64,000 bases of DNA from Halorubellus sp. JP-L1 (GCF_011440375.1 NZ_JAAOIR010000001.1:1116001-1180000), one strand, 5' to 3'. Shown: positions 44,118 through 53,671, counted from the stretch's first letter. The notes: generated from the letters alone by a model not told the origin. Numbers and translations are program-made.

Positions 44118-45299
44118 TCAGTTCGCTGCGTCGTCGCTCGGCGACGCGAGGTGGCCGTCGACGAGCCGGTCGGCGATGCGCTCGGAGTCCGTGCTCCCGA
44201 GTGCGGACTCGACGAGGAGGTGCCCGCCGATCTGTGCGGGACTGATGACGGTGTTCGCGCCCGCTCGCTTCAGCTTGTCGACGTTCTCGCGGTCCGTCGC
44301 GGCCGCGACGATGTTCGCGTCCGGCCGGAGTTCGCGCGCGGTCAGGATCGAGAGCGCGTCGTTCGCGTCGTTGTTCGTCGCCGCGACCACGGCACGCGCC
44401 CGGTCGAGGTGCACGCGATGCAGCGGCTCCTCGTCGCTCGGGTCCGCGACGACGAGCGGGACCGCTCGTTCCTTCAGTTCGGCGATCGACTCGTTGTCGG
44501 GTTTCGCGACGACGACGAAGTCGACGTCCAGGTCCGCGAGTTCGGTCAGTATCGGTTCGGTCAGGTCGCCGTACCCGAGGACGACGACGTGGTCCTCGAG
44601 GAGTTCCAGTTCTGAGTCGTTCATGCGTCCGAGTGCGGTCGCGAAGCGAGCTTCGAGCAGCGGCGCGAACAGCGCGCCGAGTGCGGCGGTGAAGCTGGTG
44701 ACGCCGACGGCGAGCACCGACAGCGCGAACAGTTCGCCGATCGTCGAATCGGGCGTGATGTCGCCGTACCCGACGGTGCTGGCGGTGACGACGGTGAAGT
44801 AGAACGCGTCCGCGAGCGTCTCGACGCGCGGGAACTCCTCGCGGAGCGCCCACGTCCCGACGGTGCCGTAGATCTGCGCGCCGACGAGCGCGAGCCCCGC
44901 AGCGATCTGGGAGGTCGAAAGCGAGACATCGCGATCGAAGCGCGCGCGATTCCACCAGCAGACGACGGTCGCGACGACCGAGAGCGCGACGAGCGGGATG
45001 GAGTACGCGCTCGACTGCACGAGGCCCTGCGCGGCCGTGACCGGGAGGAGGACGACCGCGGAAAGCCACGAGACGTAGAGCGCGCGCCGCATCGACGCGG
45101 CGGTGACGAGGAGCACGAACCCCGTGAGGGTGCCCGAGAAGCCAGCGGCCTGCTGGACGCCGCCGGGGACGTACGCGGCGAGCGGGCCGGCGGTCGGCGT
45201 CGTGATGTTCACGAGTCCGGTGGCGATCGAGAGGACGGCGACCGCGCTGACGAGCGCGGCCGTCGCCCCGACGCCGGTCGGACGGAACCGCCAGTCCAT
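44118..45299 (-). CDS. potassium channel with TrkA-N (RCK) domain
   Basis: This is a 393-aa protein. About six hydrophobic segments come first, ending in a pore with the filter TVGYG near 174-178 (TASTVGYGDITPDSTIGE) and an inner helix. The cytoplasmic TrkA-N domain begins near 235 (DHVVVLGYGDLTEPILTEL) and includes VADPSDEEPLHRVHLDRARAVVAATNND. The TrkA-C domain is absent or very short. The ATG at 45299 is divergent from the two TrkA-C-like genes, which could supply it in trans; this is inference. Confidence 0.88.
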   Translation of the reverse strand: MDWRFRPTGVGATAALVSAVAVLSIATGLVNITTPTAGPLAAYVPGGVQQAAGFSGTLTGFVLLVTAASMRRALYVSWLSAVVLLPVTAAQGLVQSSAYSIPLVALSVVATVVCWWNRARFDRDVSLSTSQIAAGLALVGAQIYGTVGTWALREEFPRVETLADAFYFTVVTASTVGYGDITPDSTIGELFALSVLAVGVTSFTAALGALFAPLLEARFATALGRMNDSELELLEDHVVVLGYGDLTEPILTELADLDVDFVVVAKPDNESIAELKERAVPLVVADPSDEEPLHRVHLDRARAVVAATNNDANDALSILTARELRPDANIVAAATDRENVDKLKRAGANTVISPAQIGGHLLVESALGSTDSERIADRLVDGHLASPSDDAAN

Positions 45300-45332
45300 G
45301 CCCCCGCGTGGTCGCCCGGTCGACTTAATCCC

Positions 45333-45408
45333 GTCGGGTCCCGTCCCCGTCGGGTCTCGTCCTCGTCGGGTCTCGTCCTCGTCGGGTCTCGTCCTCGTCG
45401 GGTCTCCG
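45333..45408. repeat. 16-bp tandem repeat, five copies
   Basis: GTCGGGTCTCGTCCTC repeats with exact 16-bp period at 45333 (two changes), 45349, 45365, 45381 and 45397 (partial). It occupies the space between the divergent channel gene and the TrkA-C-type operon, so it is in the promoter region of both. Confidence 0.9.
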
Positions 45409-45483
45409 GGATTCGACGCGTCAACCCAACTGCGTCGTGGTGCGTCGACAACGATTTCAGTGACGACTCCGTGCGAACGGGGT

Positions 45484-46758
45484 ATGGCTTCGTTACCGGT
45501 CGAGTTCCTCTTCGGCGTCTACCTCGGCCTCCTCACCGGCATCGTTCCGGCGTTCGTCTCCGGTGCGCTCGGGTTCGCGTTCAAGTACTTCACGGGCGTG
45601 ACGCTGCCCGGGCTCGGGGTCGTCGTCCTCTCGGTCGCGATCGCGGGCATCAACGGCGGCCTCATGGGCTTGCTCGACCCGGCGGTCGCGAGCTCGCCGC
45701 GCGTGGTGACGGCCGCGGTCGTGGTGATGATGCTGTCGCTGTACGCGCACAGTCAAGGGGACAGGCTCGGCGTGACGCTCCCGAAGCGCTTCTCGCTCCG
45801 GCGACTCCGCGAGCGCACGCTCTCCGGGGAGGCGCTCGACGTCTTCGGTGGCGTCACCGTGACGGTGACGGATACGGTCGGGGACGTCGAGGGCTACCCG
45901 CCGCTGCCCGCGGACCTCCGGTCGCGGATCGCCGAGTCGACGTGGTCGTTCCCCGGCGACCTCCCGCTCTCCGAGCTCGAATTGCGGCTCGCGGAGCGAC
46001 TGAAGACCGAGTTCGACCTCGCGGACGCGTCGGTCACCGTCGACTCCCGGGGTCGGGCGACGGTCGCGGCGGCGCCGCCGACGGGCGGCCTTTCGCGGAC
46101 GGTCCCGAAGGGCAAGCGCGCGGTGTCGGTTGCGGCGCTCCTCCCGACCGGCGTGGCGCGGGGCGACACCGTGATCGCGCAGACGTCGACGGGGCCGGTG
46201 ACGGGGACCGTAGTCTCGGCGCGAACGACCGGTGACGATCCGCCCGAGCCGCGAGCGTCGCTCGCCCCAGTCGAGGAGGACGTGCTGACCGACGGCGGGG
46301 CGGACGCGGCGGAGGCATCCGTGGCGACGCCGACGGCGCCGACGACGGACGGCGGCGAGGGCCGCGTGACGCTCGCCGTCGACCGCGCGGACGCCGCGGC
46401 CCTCCTCCGGGCGAGTCGAGCGCGCGTCCACGTGACCTCGCGGGGCACGCACCGCGAGTACGAACTCGTCTCGCTGCTGCGGCGGGCGGGGAACCGGTTC
46501 CGGCGCGTCACCGTCCGCGCCGACGGCGCGCTCGACGGGACGACCATCGGCGAGGCGGGCGTCCGCGACGCGTACGGCGTCGCCGTCCTCGCGGTCCGCG
46601 AGTCGGGCACGAGCGGCGGCGCGACCCCGAAGGACGGTTCGAGCGACCGCCGGTGGGCGTTCTCGCCGACCGGGTCCGTCGCGCTGTCCGCGGGCGACGA
46701 ACTGTTCGTCGTCGGACGACCGGACGCGCTCGCTGCGTTCGTGGAGGCGGCGGCGTGA
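45484..46758 (+). CDS. membrane protein with TrkA-C-like domains, paralogue 1
   Basis: This is a 424-aa protein. Three hydrophobic N-terminal segments lie within about 1-90. Soluble parts follow, with SFPGDLPLSELELRLAERLKTEFD, a Thr/Ala linker near 275-300 and a C-terminal RCK_C-like domain (VRADGALDGTTIGEAGVRDAYGVAVLAVR, then SAGDELFVVGRPDAL). Haloarchaeal proteins of this build are annotated as potassium transporter TrkA-C proteins. The stop overlaps the next paralogue (GTGA). It probably works with the divergent channel. Confidence 0.78.
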   Translation: MASLPVEFLFGVYLGLLTGIVPAFVSGALGFAFKYFTGVTLPGLGVVVLSVAIAGINGGLMGLLDPAVASSPRVVTAAVVVMMLSLYAHSQGDRLGVTLPKRFSLRRLRERTLSGEALDVFGGVTVTVTDTVGDVEGYPPLPADLRSRIAESTWSFPGDLPLSELELRLAERLKTEFDLADASVTVDSRGRATVAAAPPTGGLSRTVPKGKRAVSVAALLPTGVARGDTVIAQTSTGPVTGTVVSARTTGDDPPEPRASLAPVEEDVLTDGGADAAEASVATPTAPTTDGGEGRVTLAVDRADAAALLRASRARVHVTSRGTHREYELVSLLRRAGNRFRRVTVRADGALDGTTIGEAGVRDAYGVAVLAVRESGTSGGATPKDGSSDRRWAFSPTGSVALSAGDELFVVGRPDALAAFVEAAA

Positions 46759-47927
46759 GCTCGCACTCGCTGCTCGCGGTCGCCGTCCGCGTCGCGTCGC
46801 TCGCGGCGCTCGCCGGCGGCGTGAGCCTCCTCGCCGCCGTCCTCTACCGGTGGTGGGGTCGCGAGCGCATCCCCGAGGGCATCGCGCTCCTGCTCGGCGT
46901 GACCGCGGTCGCGCTCGTCCTGAACACCGAGCAGACGCTCAAGCAGTTCATCGTCGACGGCGGGACCGGCGAGTTCGACCAGTGGGAGGCGCTGCGGACG
47001 GTGACGACGTTCACCGCGAGCGCGATCGTCGCGGACGTCGCGCGGCGCGTCGGCGACCGGAGCGCCGAGCGCGCGTTCCGGAACGGGTCGACGCCGCGGT
47101 TCGACCGCGAGCTCGCGCAGATGGTTCGTGCCGGCGGGCGCGCCGTCACGGTGACGCTCCCGGACTCGATCGACGACATCGACGGCTACGATCCCGTCCC
47201 GGAGGCGAAGAAGGCCGAGTTCGCCGGGGAGCGGTTCGTGTTCCCGCGGCGCGTCACGGTCGGGGAGCTCGGCGACCGCATCCGTGCGCGTCTCGAGACC
47301 GACTACGGCGTCGGGCACGTGGACGTCGAGGTGACCGCCGAGGGCGACGTGACGTACCTCGGCGTCGGTGCGCGCGAGGCCGGCATCGGGCCGACGCTCG
47401 CGCCGGGTGCGGCGGCGGTCGCGGTACAGGCCGACCCGGCGAACGCGGCGAGCGCCGGGGACCTCGTGCAGGTGTGGGCGGGCGGCGCGGACGGCGAGCC
47501 CGAGCGCGTCGCGACCGCCGAGGTGCGTGCGGCCGTCGACGACGTGGTGACGCTCGCGCTCGACGAGCCCGACGCCGCCGCGCTCGCGGACGACGTCGCG
47601 TACCGACTCGTGACGATGCCGACCGAGCCGAGCGTCGACCGCGAGTTCGCCGCGCTCCTGCGCGCCGCCGACGAGACGATGGGTGCGGTCGTCGTCGACG
47701 CGAACAGCCCGCTCCAGGGCGCGACCGTCGGCGCGCTCGACGTCACCGTCGCCGCGATCCGACGGCCCGACCGCGGCGTCGCCCCGATCCCCGAGAGCGA
47801 CACGCCGATCGAGGTCGGGTCGACGCTGTACGTCGTCGCCCGCCCGGACGCGTTCCGCGCGTTCGAGGCGGCGGCGACGCCCGTCCAGGTGACCGAACCC
47901 GCCGCCTCGCCCGACGGCGACGACTGA
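46755..47927 (+). CDS. membrane protein with TrkA-C-like domains, paralogue 2
   Basis: This is a 390-aa protein with two to three N-terminal hydrophobic segments (about 6-29, 40-56 and 75-90). Its soluble parts parallel those of the gene before it: FVFPRRVTVGELGDRIRARLETDYG and a C-terminal GAVVVDANSPLQGATVGALDVTVAAIRRPDRG with VGSTLYVVARPDAFRAF. The GTG at 46755 overlaps the previous stop, which fixes it and indicates coupled translation. The pair may form a heteromeric regulator of K+ transport. Confidence 0.78.
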   Translation: MSSHSLLAVAVRVASLAALAGGVSLLAAVLYRWWGRERIPEGIALLLGVTAVALVLNTEQTLKQFIVDGGTGEFDQWEALRTVTTFTASAIVADVARRVGDRSAERAFRNGSTPRFDRELAQMVRAGGRAVTVTLPDSIDDIDGYDPVPEAKKAEFAGERFVFPRRVTVGELGDRIRARLETDYGVGHVDVEVTAEGDVTYLGVGAREAGIGPTLAPGAAAVAVQADPANAASAGDLVQVWAGGADGEPERVATAEVRAAVDDVVTLALDEPDAAALADDVAYRLVTMPTEPSVDREFAALLRAADETMGAVVVDANSPLQGATVGALDVTVAAIRRPDRGVAPIPESDTPIEVGSTLYVVARPDAFRAFEAAATPVQVTEPAASPDGDD

Positions 47928-48008
47928 CGGCGCCGGTTCCGCGCAGTCGCTTCTCGTCGGTTCGGAACGTCCGCAATCGCTTTACTCGCCCGCGCCCGAG
48001 TGGCGAGC

Positions 48009-48281
48009 GTGCACTGGAAGCTGTTCGCCGACCTCCGCGAGCGCGCCGGCGAGGAGACCGTCGCCGTCGAGGACGCCGCCACCGTGGAGGACGCGCTCGA
48101 GGCGCTGCTCGCGGACCGCGACGCACTCCGCGAGCGCGTGCTCGACGCCGACGGCGACGTCGTCCCGGACGTGAACGTCCTGAAGAACGGCGAGAACGTC
48201 TTCGACGCCGGCGACGGCCTCGACGAACCAGTCGTCGAGGGCGACGAACTCGCGCTGTTCCCGCCCGTCTCGGGCGGATAG
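48009..48281 (+). CDS. samp1: ubiquitin-like small archaeal modifier protein SAMP1 (MoaD-like)
   Basis: This 90-aa beta-grasp protein begins VHWKLFADLRERAG and ends GDELALFPPVSGG, matching the SAMP1 pattern from Haloferax. The C-terminal Gly-Gly is adenylated by the E1-like UbaA and linked to lysines, or carries sulfur for molybdopterin synthesis. The GTG at 48009 matches the family start; a GTG three codons earlier is possible. It stands 81 bp downstream of the TrkA-C pair and apparently has its own promoter. Confidence 0.88.
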   Translation: MHWKLFADLRERAGEETVAVEDAATVEDALEALLADRDALRERVLDADGDVVPDVNVLKNGENVFDAGDGLDEPVVEGDELALFPPVSGG

Positions 48282-48368
48282 CGCGACCAACTCGACCACG
48301 ACGCGATCGACGGTGGCGCGGTCGCTGGAACCGGCGGTCTGAAGGCGCCCGCGATGCCAGGGTCTGGT

Positions 48369-49145
48369 ATGCGACTGTCAGCGTTCTGCGAGCGACTCGA
48401 CGAGGAGCTGCGGACGGCAGCGTACGCCGATTTGGACGCGAGCGCGAACGGGCTCCAGGTCGGCCCGGACTCCGGGGAGGTCGAGTCCGTCGCGTTCTGC
48501 ACGGACGGCGTCCGGCAGACCATCGACATGGCGACAGATTGGGGCGCGGACGCGATGGTGGTGCATCACGGCGTCTCCTGGGGCGGCATCGAGCGCGTGA
48601 CCGGTCGTGCGTACAACCGGGTCGCGCCTCTCGTCCGGAACGACGTCGCGCTCTACGTCTCGCACCTCCCACTCGACGGACACCAGGAACTCGGGAACGC
48701 CGCGGGCGTCGCGGACGTCCTCGGGCTCGAATCACGCGAGCCCTTCGGCGCCGTCGGCCCCGAGTACGCCGGCACGCGCGGCCGCCTCCCCGAATCGACG
48801 TCCGCGGACGCGCTCGTCGACGCGCTCGAACCCTCGCTGTCTACGGGCGGCGAACCCGTCCAGGTCCTCGACCACGGCCCCGACCGCCTCCGGGACGTCG
48901 CGGTCGTCACCGGCGACGGGAGCGACTACGTCGACGAGGCCGCAGCGGCGGACGTCGACGCGCTCGTCACCGGCGAAGTGAAGCAGAAGACGTACCACGA
49001 GGCCCGCGAAGCCGACCTCACCGTCGTCGTCGCCGGCCACTACGCCACCGAGACGTTCGGCGTCCGGAACCTCCGGGACTGGATCGAGACCGAGTGGGAC
49101 GAGGACCTGGAGACGACGGTCTTCGACGTCCCCACCGGCCTCTAG
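48369..49145 (+). CDS. Nif3-like dinuclear metal centre protein
   Basis: This is a 258-aa NIF3/YbgI family protein. Metal-ligand motifs are visible: the His pair in AMVVHHGVSW, the His in YVSHLPLD and, at the end, VVVAGHYATETFG with His and Glu. The fold forms hexameric toroids with two metals per active site; the true reaction is not established (sometimes called GTP cyclohydrolase I type 2). The ATG at 48369 is preferred over one five codons earlier. Confidence 0.88.
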   Translation: MRLSAFCERLDEELRTAAYADLDASANGLQVGPDSGEVESVAFCTDGVRQTIDMATDWGADAMVVHHGVSWGGIERVTGRAYNRVAPLVRNDVALYVSHLPLDGHQELGNAAGVADVLGLESREPFGAVGPEYAGTRGRLPESTSADALVDALEPSLSTGGEPVQVLDHGPDRLRDVAVVTGDGSDYVDEAAAADVDALVTGEVKQKTYHEAREADLTVVVAGHYATETFGVRNLRDWIETEWDEDLETTVFDVPTGL

Positions 49146-49179
49146 ATCGGGTCGCACCGAACGGAATCGCGTCGCCGCC

Positions 49180-49407
49180 CTACACCTCAGGTTCGTTCCG
49201 CGCGTGCGAGACCTCGCGGTCGCTCGTCGCACGCACGAGGTCCTCGCCGTCGTACTCGAAGTCGTCGCTCCCGTCGAGCTCGGACACCGTCACCGTCGTC
49301 CCGTCCGCGGACCACGCCGCCCGCAAGCCCTTCCGCTCCACGGCGTCGAAGTCCGTCCGCGCGAGCTCGTATGCGAGCACGTCTGCGTCCGTCTTCCCGA
49401 GCGTCAT
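49180..49407 (-). CDS. 75-aa haloarchaeal protein, function unknown
   Basis: From the ATG at 49407 the protein reads MTLGKTDADVLAYELARTDFD and continues with a Trp-containing strand and an acidic tail (ELDGSDDFEYDGEDLVRATSD). It appears soluble and acidic. Its composition and the clean start argue for a real gene. No family could be named. It is convergent with the Nif3-like gene and divergent from mscS. Confidence 0.6.
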   Translation of the reverse strand: MTLGKTDADVLAYELARTDFDAVERKGLRAAWSADGTTVTVSELDGSDDFEYDGEDLVRATSDREVSHARNEPEV

Positions 49408-49571
49408 CGCATAGGTACTCGCCGCCCAGACCCGTGTAGGTTTCCCCGACGCTCGCCCGTCGACGACCGACGGCGTCGGCCGGTGGTGTCGGCCGATGGC
49501 GGCGGCGCGCACCCGCCGAACCGGCTGATACCGGGCGCATACTCAAGGCCGTGGTCGACCCCACGTGAACC

Positions 49572-50435
49572 ATGCTCCAGGTGCGTGCGGCCAGACGGCT
49601 CTTCGCGGAGTTCTTCGCGCTCGCGCTGGACGCCTCGATCCTCGTCGTCGTCGTCGCCGCCATCTACCTCCCCGGGCGATACCTCCTCGTCCCCGGCCTC
49701 CAGTGGCTCCTCGACGCGGCGAACGTCGACGAGGCGTTCGCGCTCCCCGCCGTGAACCTCCTGCGGGCGGGAGTCATCCTGTTCGCCGCGTTCGCGGGCA
49801 TCACCGTCTCCGGGCTCGCGAGCTTCCTCGCCGCGACGCAGGCCATCACGGCCGGTGCGACGATCGCGATCGGGTTCGCGAGCAGGGACGTCCTCGGGAA
49901 CCTCGTCAGCGGCGCGTTCATCGTCCTCGACCCGACGTACAACATCGGCGACTGGATCCGCTGGAACGACAGCGAGGGCATCATCGAGGACATCAGCTTC
50001 CGCGTGACGCGCGTCCACACGTTCGACAACGAACTCGTCGTCGTCCCGAACTCCGAGCTGACGCGCAACGCCGTCACGAACCCGGCGGCGAAGGACCGCC
50101 TGCGCGTGACGGTGCGGTTCGAAGTCGGCGAGGACGCGGACCTCGACGCAGTGCGGAGGATCGTCGTCGAGGAAGCCCGCACGCATCCGGGGATCGACGA
50201 ACGACCGGCGCCGACGGTCGTCGTCACCGAGGTCGTCGGGTCGTCGATCGTCCTCGAGGGGCGGTTCTGGATCCCGGACCCGGCCCGCGTGGACTTCGAG
50301 CGCGTACATTCGGACGTGACCGAGGCCGTGAAGACGCGGTTCGCGGACGAGGACGTCGCGATGCCGTCCGAGGAACGCGAACTCTCCGGCGAACTCGGGA
50401 CGTACCGCGTCGACGACGGCCAGCGCTACGAGTAG
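49572..50435 (+). CDS. MscS-family mechanosensitive channel
   Basis: This is a 287-aa protein. Three TM helices (about 14-35, 62-80 and 85-105) lead to the pore helix AITAGATIAIGFASRDVLGNLVSG, and the MscS beta domain has DPTYNIGDWIRWNDSEGIIEDISFR and NELVVVPNSELTRNAVTN. The cytoplasmic alpha/beta domain follows. It releases osmolytes on hypo-osmotic shock. The start at 49572 gives the normal layout; no signal peptide. Confidence 0.9.
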   Translation: MLQVRAARRLFAEFFALALDASILVVVVAAIYLPGRYLLVPGLQWLLDAANVDEAFALPAVNLLRAGVILFAAFAGITVSGLASFLAATQAITAGATIAIGFASRDVLGNLVSGAFIVLDPTYNIGDWIRWNDSEGIIEDISFRVTRVHTFDNELVVVPNSELTRNAVTNPAAKDRLRVTVRFEVGEDADLDAVRRIVVEEARTHPGIDERPAPTVVVTEVVGSSIVLEGRFWIPDPARVDFERVHSDVTEAVKTRFADEDVAMPSEERELSGELGTYRVDDGQRYE

Positions 50436-50455
50436 AGCGGCCCCAATACAGCGGG

Positions 50456-51907
50456 TCAGCTCGCGGCGGGGAGTTCTATCGCGACGGTCGTGCCGTCGTC
50501 GACGACGTACGTCACTTCGCCGTCCGCGGAGTCGACGATCCAGTTCGTGAGCCAGAGCCCGAGGCCGCTCGCGTGCTCCAGAGGGGTCTCCCGGTTCGCG
50601 CGGAGCGCGTCGAGTTCGGCGGACGGGATGCCGGGGCCGTCGTCGGTGACGGCGACGCGAACGCTCGACTCGTCGACCGCCACTGCGACTCGAACGCGCG
50701 GGTCGTCGTCGTGCTCGAGTGCGTTCCCGACGACGTTCTCCACCGCGACCTCGAACAGCGGCGGGACCGACGCCCGCGCGGACGCCGGCGCGTCGACCGT
50801 CACCGAGTCCCGGGTGCTGGCGTCGGTCACGCTGTCGACCGCGTGCTCGACGATGGGGACGACGTCCGCCGGCTCGGGCGCGCTCGCGTTCGGGCCGGTG
50901 AGTTCCTCGACGACGTTCGCCTTCCCGCCGAGTTCGACGAGATTCGACGCGACCCGTCGGATGCGGGACGTGTACTCCTCGACGCCGTCGTGTTCGGCCT
51001 CCACGAACTGCGTCATGCCGAGGACGACGTTCATGTCGTTCCGGAGGTTGTGCCGAAGGACGCGATTCAGGACGCGGAGCATCTGGTCGCGGCGGCGGCG
51101 TTCGGCGACGTTCCGGAGCACGCCGACGGAGCCCGCGTACTCGCCGTCCTCGGGCGGGAGCAGCGAGAGGTTGAGTTGAGCCGGGACCGCGGTCCCGTCC
51201 GTGTCCGTCACCGTCACGGCGACCTGTTCGCTGGTCGCGTCGTCGGCGGCGATCAGCGACTGGATGACGTCGATGCAGGCCTCGACGTCGTCGGCGGACA
51301 TGATCGCGGTCGCGAACTTGCCGAGGACCTCCGAGCGGTCGTACGAGAAGTCGTGCGCTTCGAGCGCGGCCTGGTTGACGTACTCGATGCGGCCGTCGGC
51401 GTCGAGCATGTAGATGCCGTCGTCGACGCTCTCGAGGATGCGCTCGAACCGGTCGCGCTCCACGGCCGCGGTCCGGTCGGTGACGGCGAGCACCACGCGG
51501 TCGCCGGCTCGACTCCCGGACACCGAGGCGGGCGTTCCCTCTACGGTCCCGATCGTGAGGCGGCGTTCGCCCGCTTCGTTCGCGAGCATCGCGTCGACGC
51601 CCCTCGCGTCTCCGTCGGCCGCGCGCTCGCTCTCGTCGACCGCGTGCTCGTTCCCGTCGATCGGCGGCTCGCTCTCGTCGACGCCGGCACTGTCATCGGG
51701 GTCGTCGACCAGGACGTCGAGCGTCGGCGGGTCGACGAACAGCGACCGCCAGTCGTCGCCGACGACGCCGTCGCGGTCCGCGTCGGCGAGGTCGACGAGG
51801 GCGTCGTTCACCGCTGCGACGCGGCCGTCCGCGTCGACGACAGCGACGCCGTCACTCGTCGCGTCCAGCACGGCGTCGAGCACCCCCGAGTCCCCCGGAT
51901 CGGTCAT
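50456..51907 (-). CDS. PAS-domain sensor histidine kinase
   Basis: This 483-aa protein is soluble, with no TM. Two PAS domains are seen: one near 10-50 interrupted by an acidic insertion (about 65-100), and one at about 150-270 with ESVDDGIYMLDADGRIEYVNQAALEAH. The H-box VLNRVLRHNLRNDMNVVLG has the phosphoacceptor His near 287. The ATPase part shows ENVVGNALEHDD, TDDGPGIP and GLGLWLTNWIV. No cognate response regulator lies next to it. The signal is unknown; redox or light is possible through PAS. Confidence 0.9.
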   Translation of the reverse strand: MTDPGDSGVLDAVLDATSDGVAVVDADGRVAAVNDALVDLADADRDGVVGDDWRSLFVDPPTLDVLVDDPDDSAGVDESEPPIDGNEHAVDESERAADGDARGVDAMLANEAGERRLTIGTVEGTPASVSGSRAGDRVVLAVTDRTAAVERDRFERILESVDDGIYMLDADGRIEYVNQAALEAHDFSYDRSEVLGKFATAIMSADDVEACIDVIQSLIAADDATSEQVAVTVTDTDGTAVPAQLNLSLLPPEDGEYAGSVGVLRNVAERRRRDQMLRVLNRVLRHNLRNDMNVVLGMTQFVEAEHDGVEEYTSRIRRVASNLVELGGKANVVEELTGPNASAPEPADVVPIVEHAVDSVTDASTRDSVTVDAPASARASVPPLFEVAVENVVGNALEHDDDPRVRVAVAVDESSVRVAVTDDGPGIPSAELDALRANRETPLEHASGLGLWLTNWIVDSADGEVTYVVDDGTTVAIELPAAS

Positions 51908-52026
51908 CTCTCGGGCGATAGCGTGTGACGGGCCATAACGGTTCTTGCTAGACGAACGGGGTCGCCGACGGCGCCAGCGGGCCCGAATCCGAGTCGTTCA
52001 AACGCGTGGCCGTCGGACAGGGGAGC

Positions 52027-53112
52027 ATGACCGAGGACCACGACGACGAGGGTGCCGACCACGACGCGGACCATAGCGGCGAGGGCGACGGCCACGACGC
52101 CGAGCACGGTCACGCGGAGCCCGAGCGAGAGACGTTCCACCACGACCCGATCGGGCACGCGGACGTCCGCGGCGGGATGACCGTCGGCGAACTCGTCGAA
52201 GAGTACGGGCACGCGGGCATCGGCGCGGCGGACGTCCACGAGGCCGCGGACGTCGCCGCGGAGATGTTCGGCGACGAGGACACGAGCGTCTTCATGGGAC
52301 TCGCGGGTGCGATGGTGCCGACGGGGATGCGTCAGGTCGTCGCCGACCTCGTCCGCGACGGGTACGTGGACGTGCTCGTGACGACGGGCGCGAACCTCAC
52401 GCACGACGCCATCGAGGCGATCGGCGGGAAGCACCACCACGGCGTGGAGGGCGCCGACGGCATGAGTGCGCGCGAGCACGACGAGCGACTGCGTGACGAG
52501 GAGGTCGACCGCATCTACAACGTCTACCTCCCACAGGAGCACTTCGCGCTGTTCGAGAGCCACCTCCGCGACGAGGTGTTCCCGGAGATCGAGGAGACCG
52601 TCACCATCGCGCGGCTCTGCGAGGAACTCGGGCGCGCGAACGCCGACGTGAACGAGCGCGAGGGGATCGACGAGGACGCGGGGCTCGCCGCGGCGTGCTA
52701 CGAGCACGACGTCCCCGTCTACTGTCCCGCCGTCCAGGACTCCGTGCTGGGGCTGCAGGCGTGGATGTACTCGCAGGTCACGGACTTCCAGCTGGACGCG
52801 ACCGGCGACATGACGCCGCTCACCGACCTGGCGTTCGACGCCGACTCGGCGGGCGCGTTCGTCGTCGGCGGCGGCGTCCCGAAGAACTTCGTCCTCCAGA
52901 CGATGCTCGTCTCGCCGGACGCGTACGATTACGCCGTCCAGCTTACGATGGACCCGCCCCACACCGGCGGGCTCTCGGGGGCGACGCTCGACGAGGCGCG
53001 CTCGTGGGGGAAACTGGAGAAGGCCGCGCGGAACGCGAGCGTGTACGCCGACGCCACCATCACGCTCCCGCTGCTCGTCGCCGCCGCCCGCGAACGCGTC
53101 GAGGCCGAGTGA
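52027..53112 (+). CDS. dys: deoxyhypusine synthase
   Basis: This 361-aa enzyme makes the deoxyhypusine residue on aIF5A from a polyamine donor. The NAD-binding VLVTTGANLTHDAIEAIGGKHHHG, the segment YCPAVQDSVLGLQAWM, GGGVPKNFVLQTM and the catalytic Lys329 in SWGKLEKAA are all present. The first 45 residues are an acidic, His-rich extension. The ATG at 52027 is preferred over a start seven codons earlier. Archaea often use agmatine in place of spermidine at this step. Confidence 0.94.
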   Translation: MTEDHDDEGADHDADHSGEGDGHDAEHGHAEPERETFHHDPIGHADVRGGMTVGELVEEYGHAGIGAADVHEAADVAAEMFGDEDTSVFMGLAGAMVPTGMRQVVADLVRDGYVDVLVTTGANLTHDAIEAIGGKHHHGVEGADGMSAREHDERLRDEEVDRIYNVYLPQEHFALFESHLRDEVFPEIEETVTIARLCEELGRANADVNEREGIDEDAGLAAACYEHDVPVYCPAVQDSVLGLQAWMYSQVTDFQLDATGDMTPLTDLAFDADSAGAFVVGGGVPKNFVLQTMLVSPDAYDYAVQLTMDPPHTGGLSGATLDEARSWGKLEKAARNASVYADATITLPLLVAAARERVEAE

Positions 53113-53206
53113 GGACGGTCCGCCGCCGTTCGAGTCCCGTCCGCACCGGAAGGGGTTCTGTCTGGCCGGAGATACCTTCTTGGTCGGTGCGCGCCTCTGT
53201 ACGGGC

Positions 53207-53671
53207 GTGACGCTACTCGTTCCATACGACGGCTCTGCCCTCTCGAAGACCGCGCTCTCGCGCGCCCAGACGTTCGCGGAGTTCACGGACGAGGACTTGC
53301 TCGCGCTCGTCGTCATCCCCGACGAGCCCGGGTACGCGCACCGCCACGACTGGCTGGACCCCGCGGACACGTTCGACGTCGGCGTCGTCGAACGCAAGCT
53401 CACCCAGGAGATCCGGGACGTCGCGCCGGACGCCGAGGTCCGCGCGGAGTTCGTCGAGAACACCGAACCCACGGCTGACACGACGATGATCGTCGTCCGC
53501 ACCATCAAGGAGGTAGCCGCCGAACTGGCGGTGAGCGTGGTGTTCGTCGGCAGCCAGAACGCGGGGAAGGTGACGCGGCCGCTCGCCAGCATCGGCGGTA
53601 CGGTGGCGGACGACGCACGCTACGACGTCCACATCGTCCGCCACCCCGACCCCGAGTTCGCCGACGAGTAG
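53207..53671 (+). CDS. universal stress protein family protein
   Basis: This 154-aa protein begins VTLLVPYDGSALSKTAL, the UspA start. The C-terminal ATP-motif region reads FVGSQNAGKVTRPLASIGGTVADDA, which departs from the usual G-x2-G-x9-G-S/T pattern, so ATP binding is uncertain. GTG start at 53207. It lies between deoxyhypusine synthase and a cyclase gene on the same strand. Confidence 0.8.
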   Translation: MTLLVPYDGSALSKTALSRAQTFAEFTDEDLLALVVIPDEPGYAHRHDWLDPADTFDVGVVERKLTQEIRDVAPDAEVRAEFVENTEPTADTTMIVVRTIKEVAAELAVSVVFVGSQNAGKVTRPLASIGGTVADDARYDVHIVRHPDPEFADE

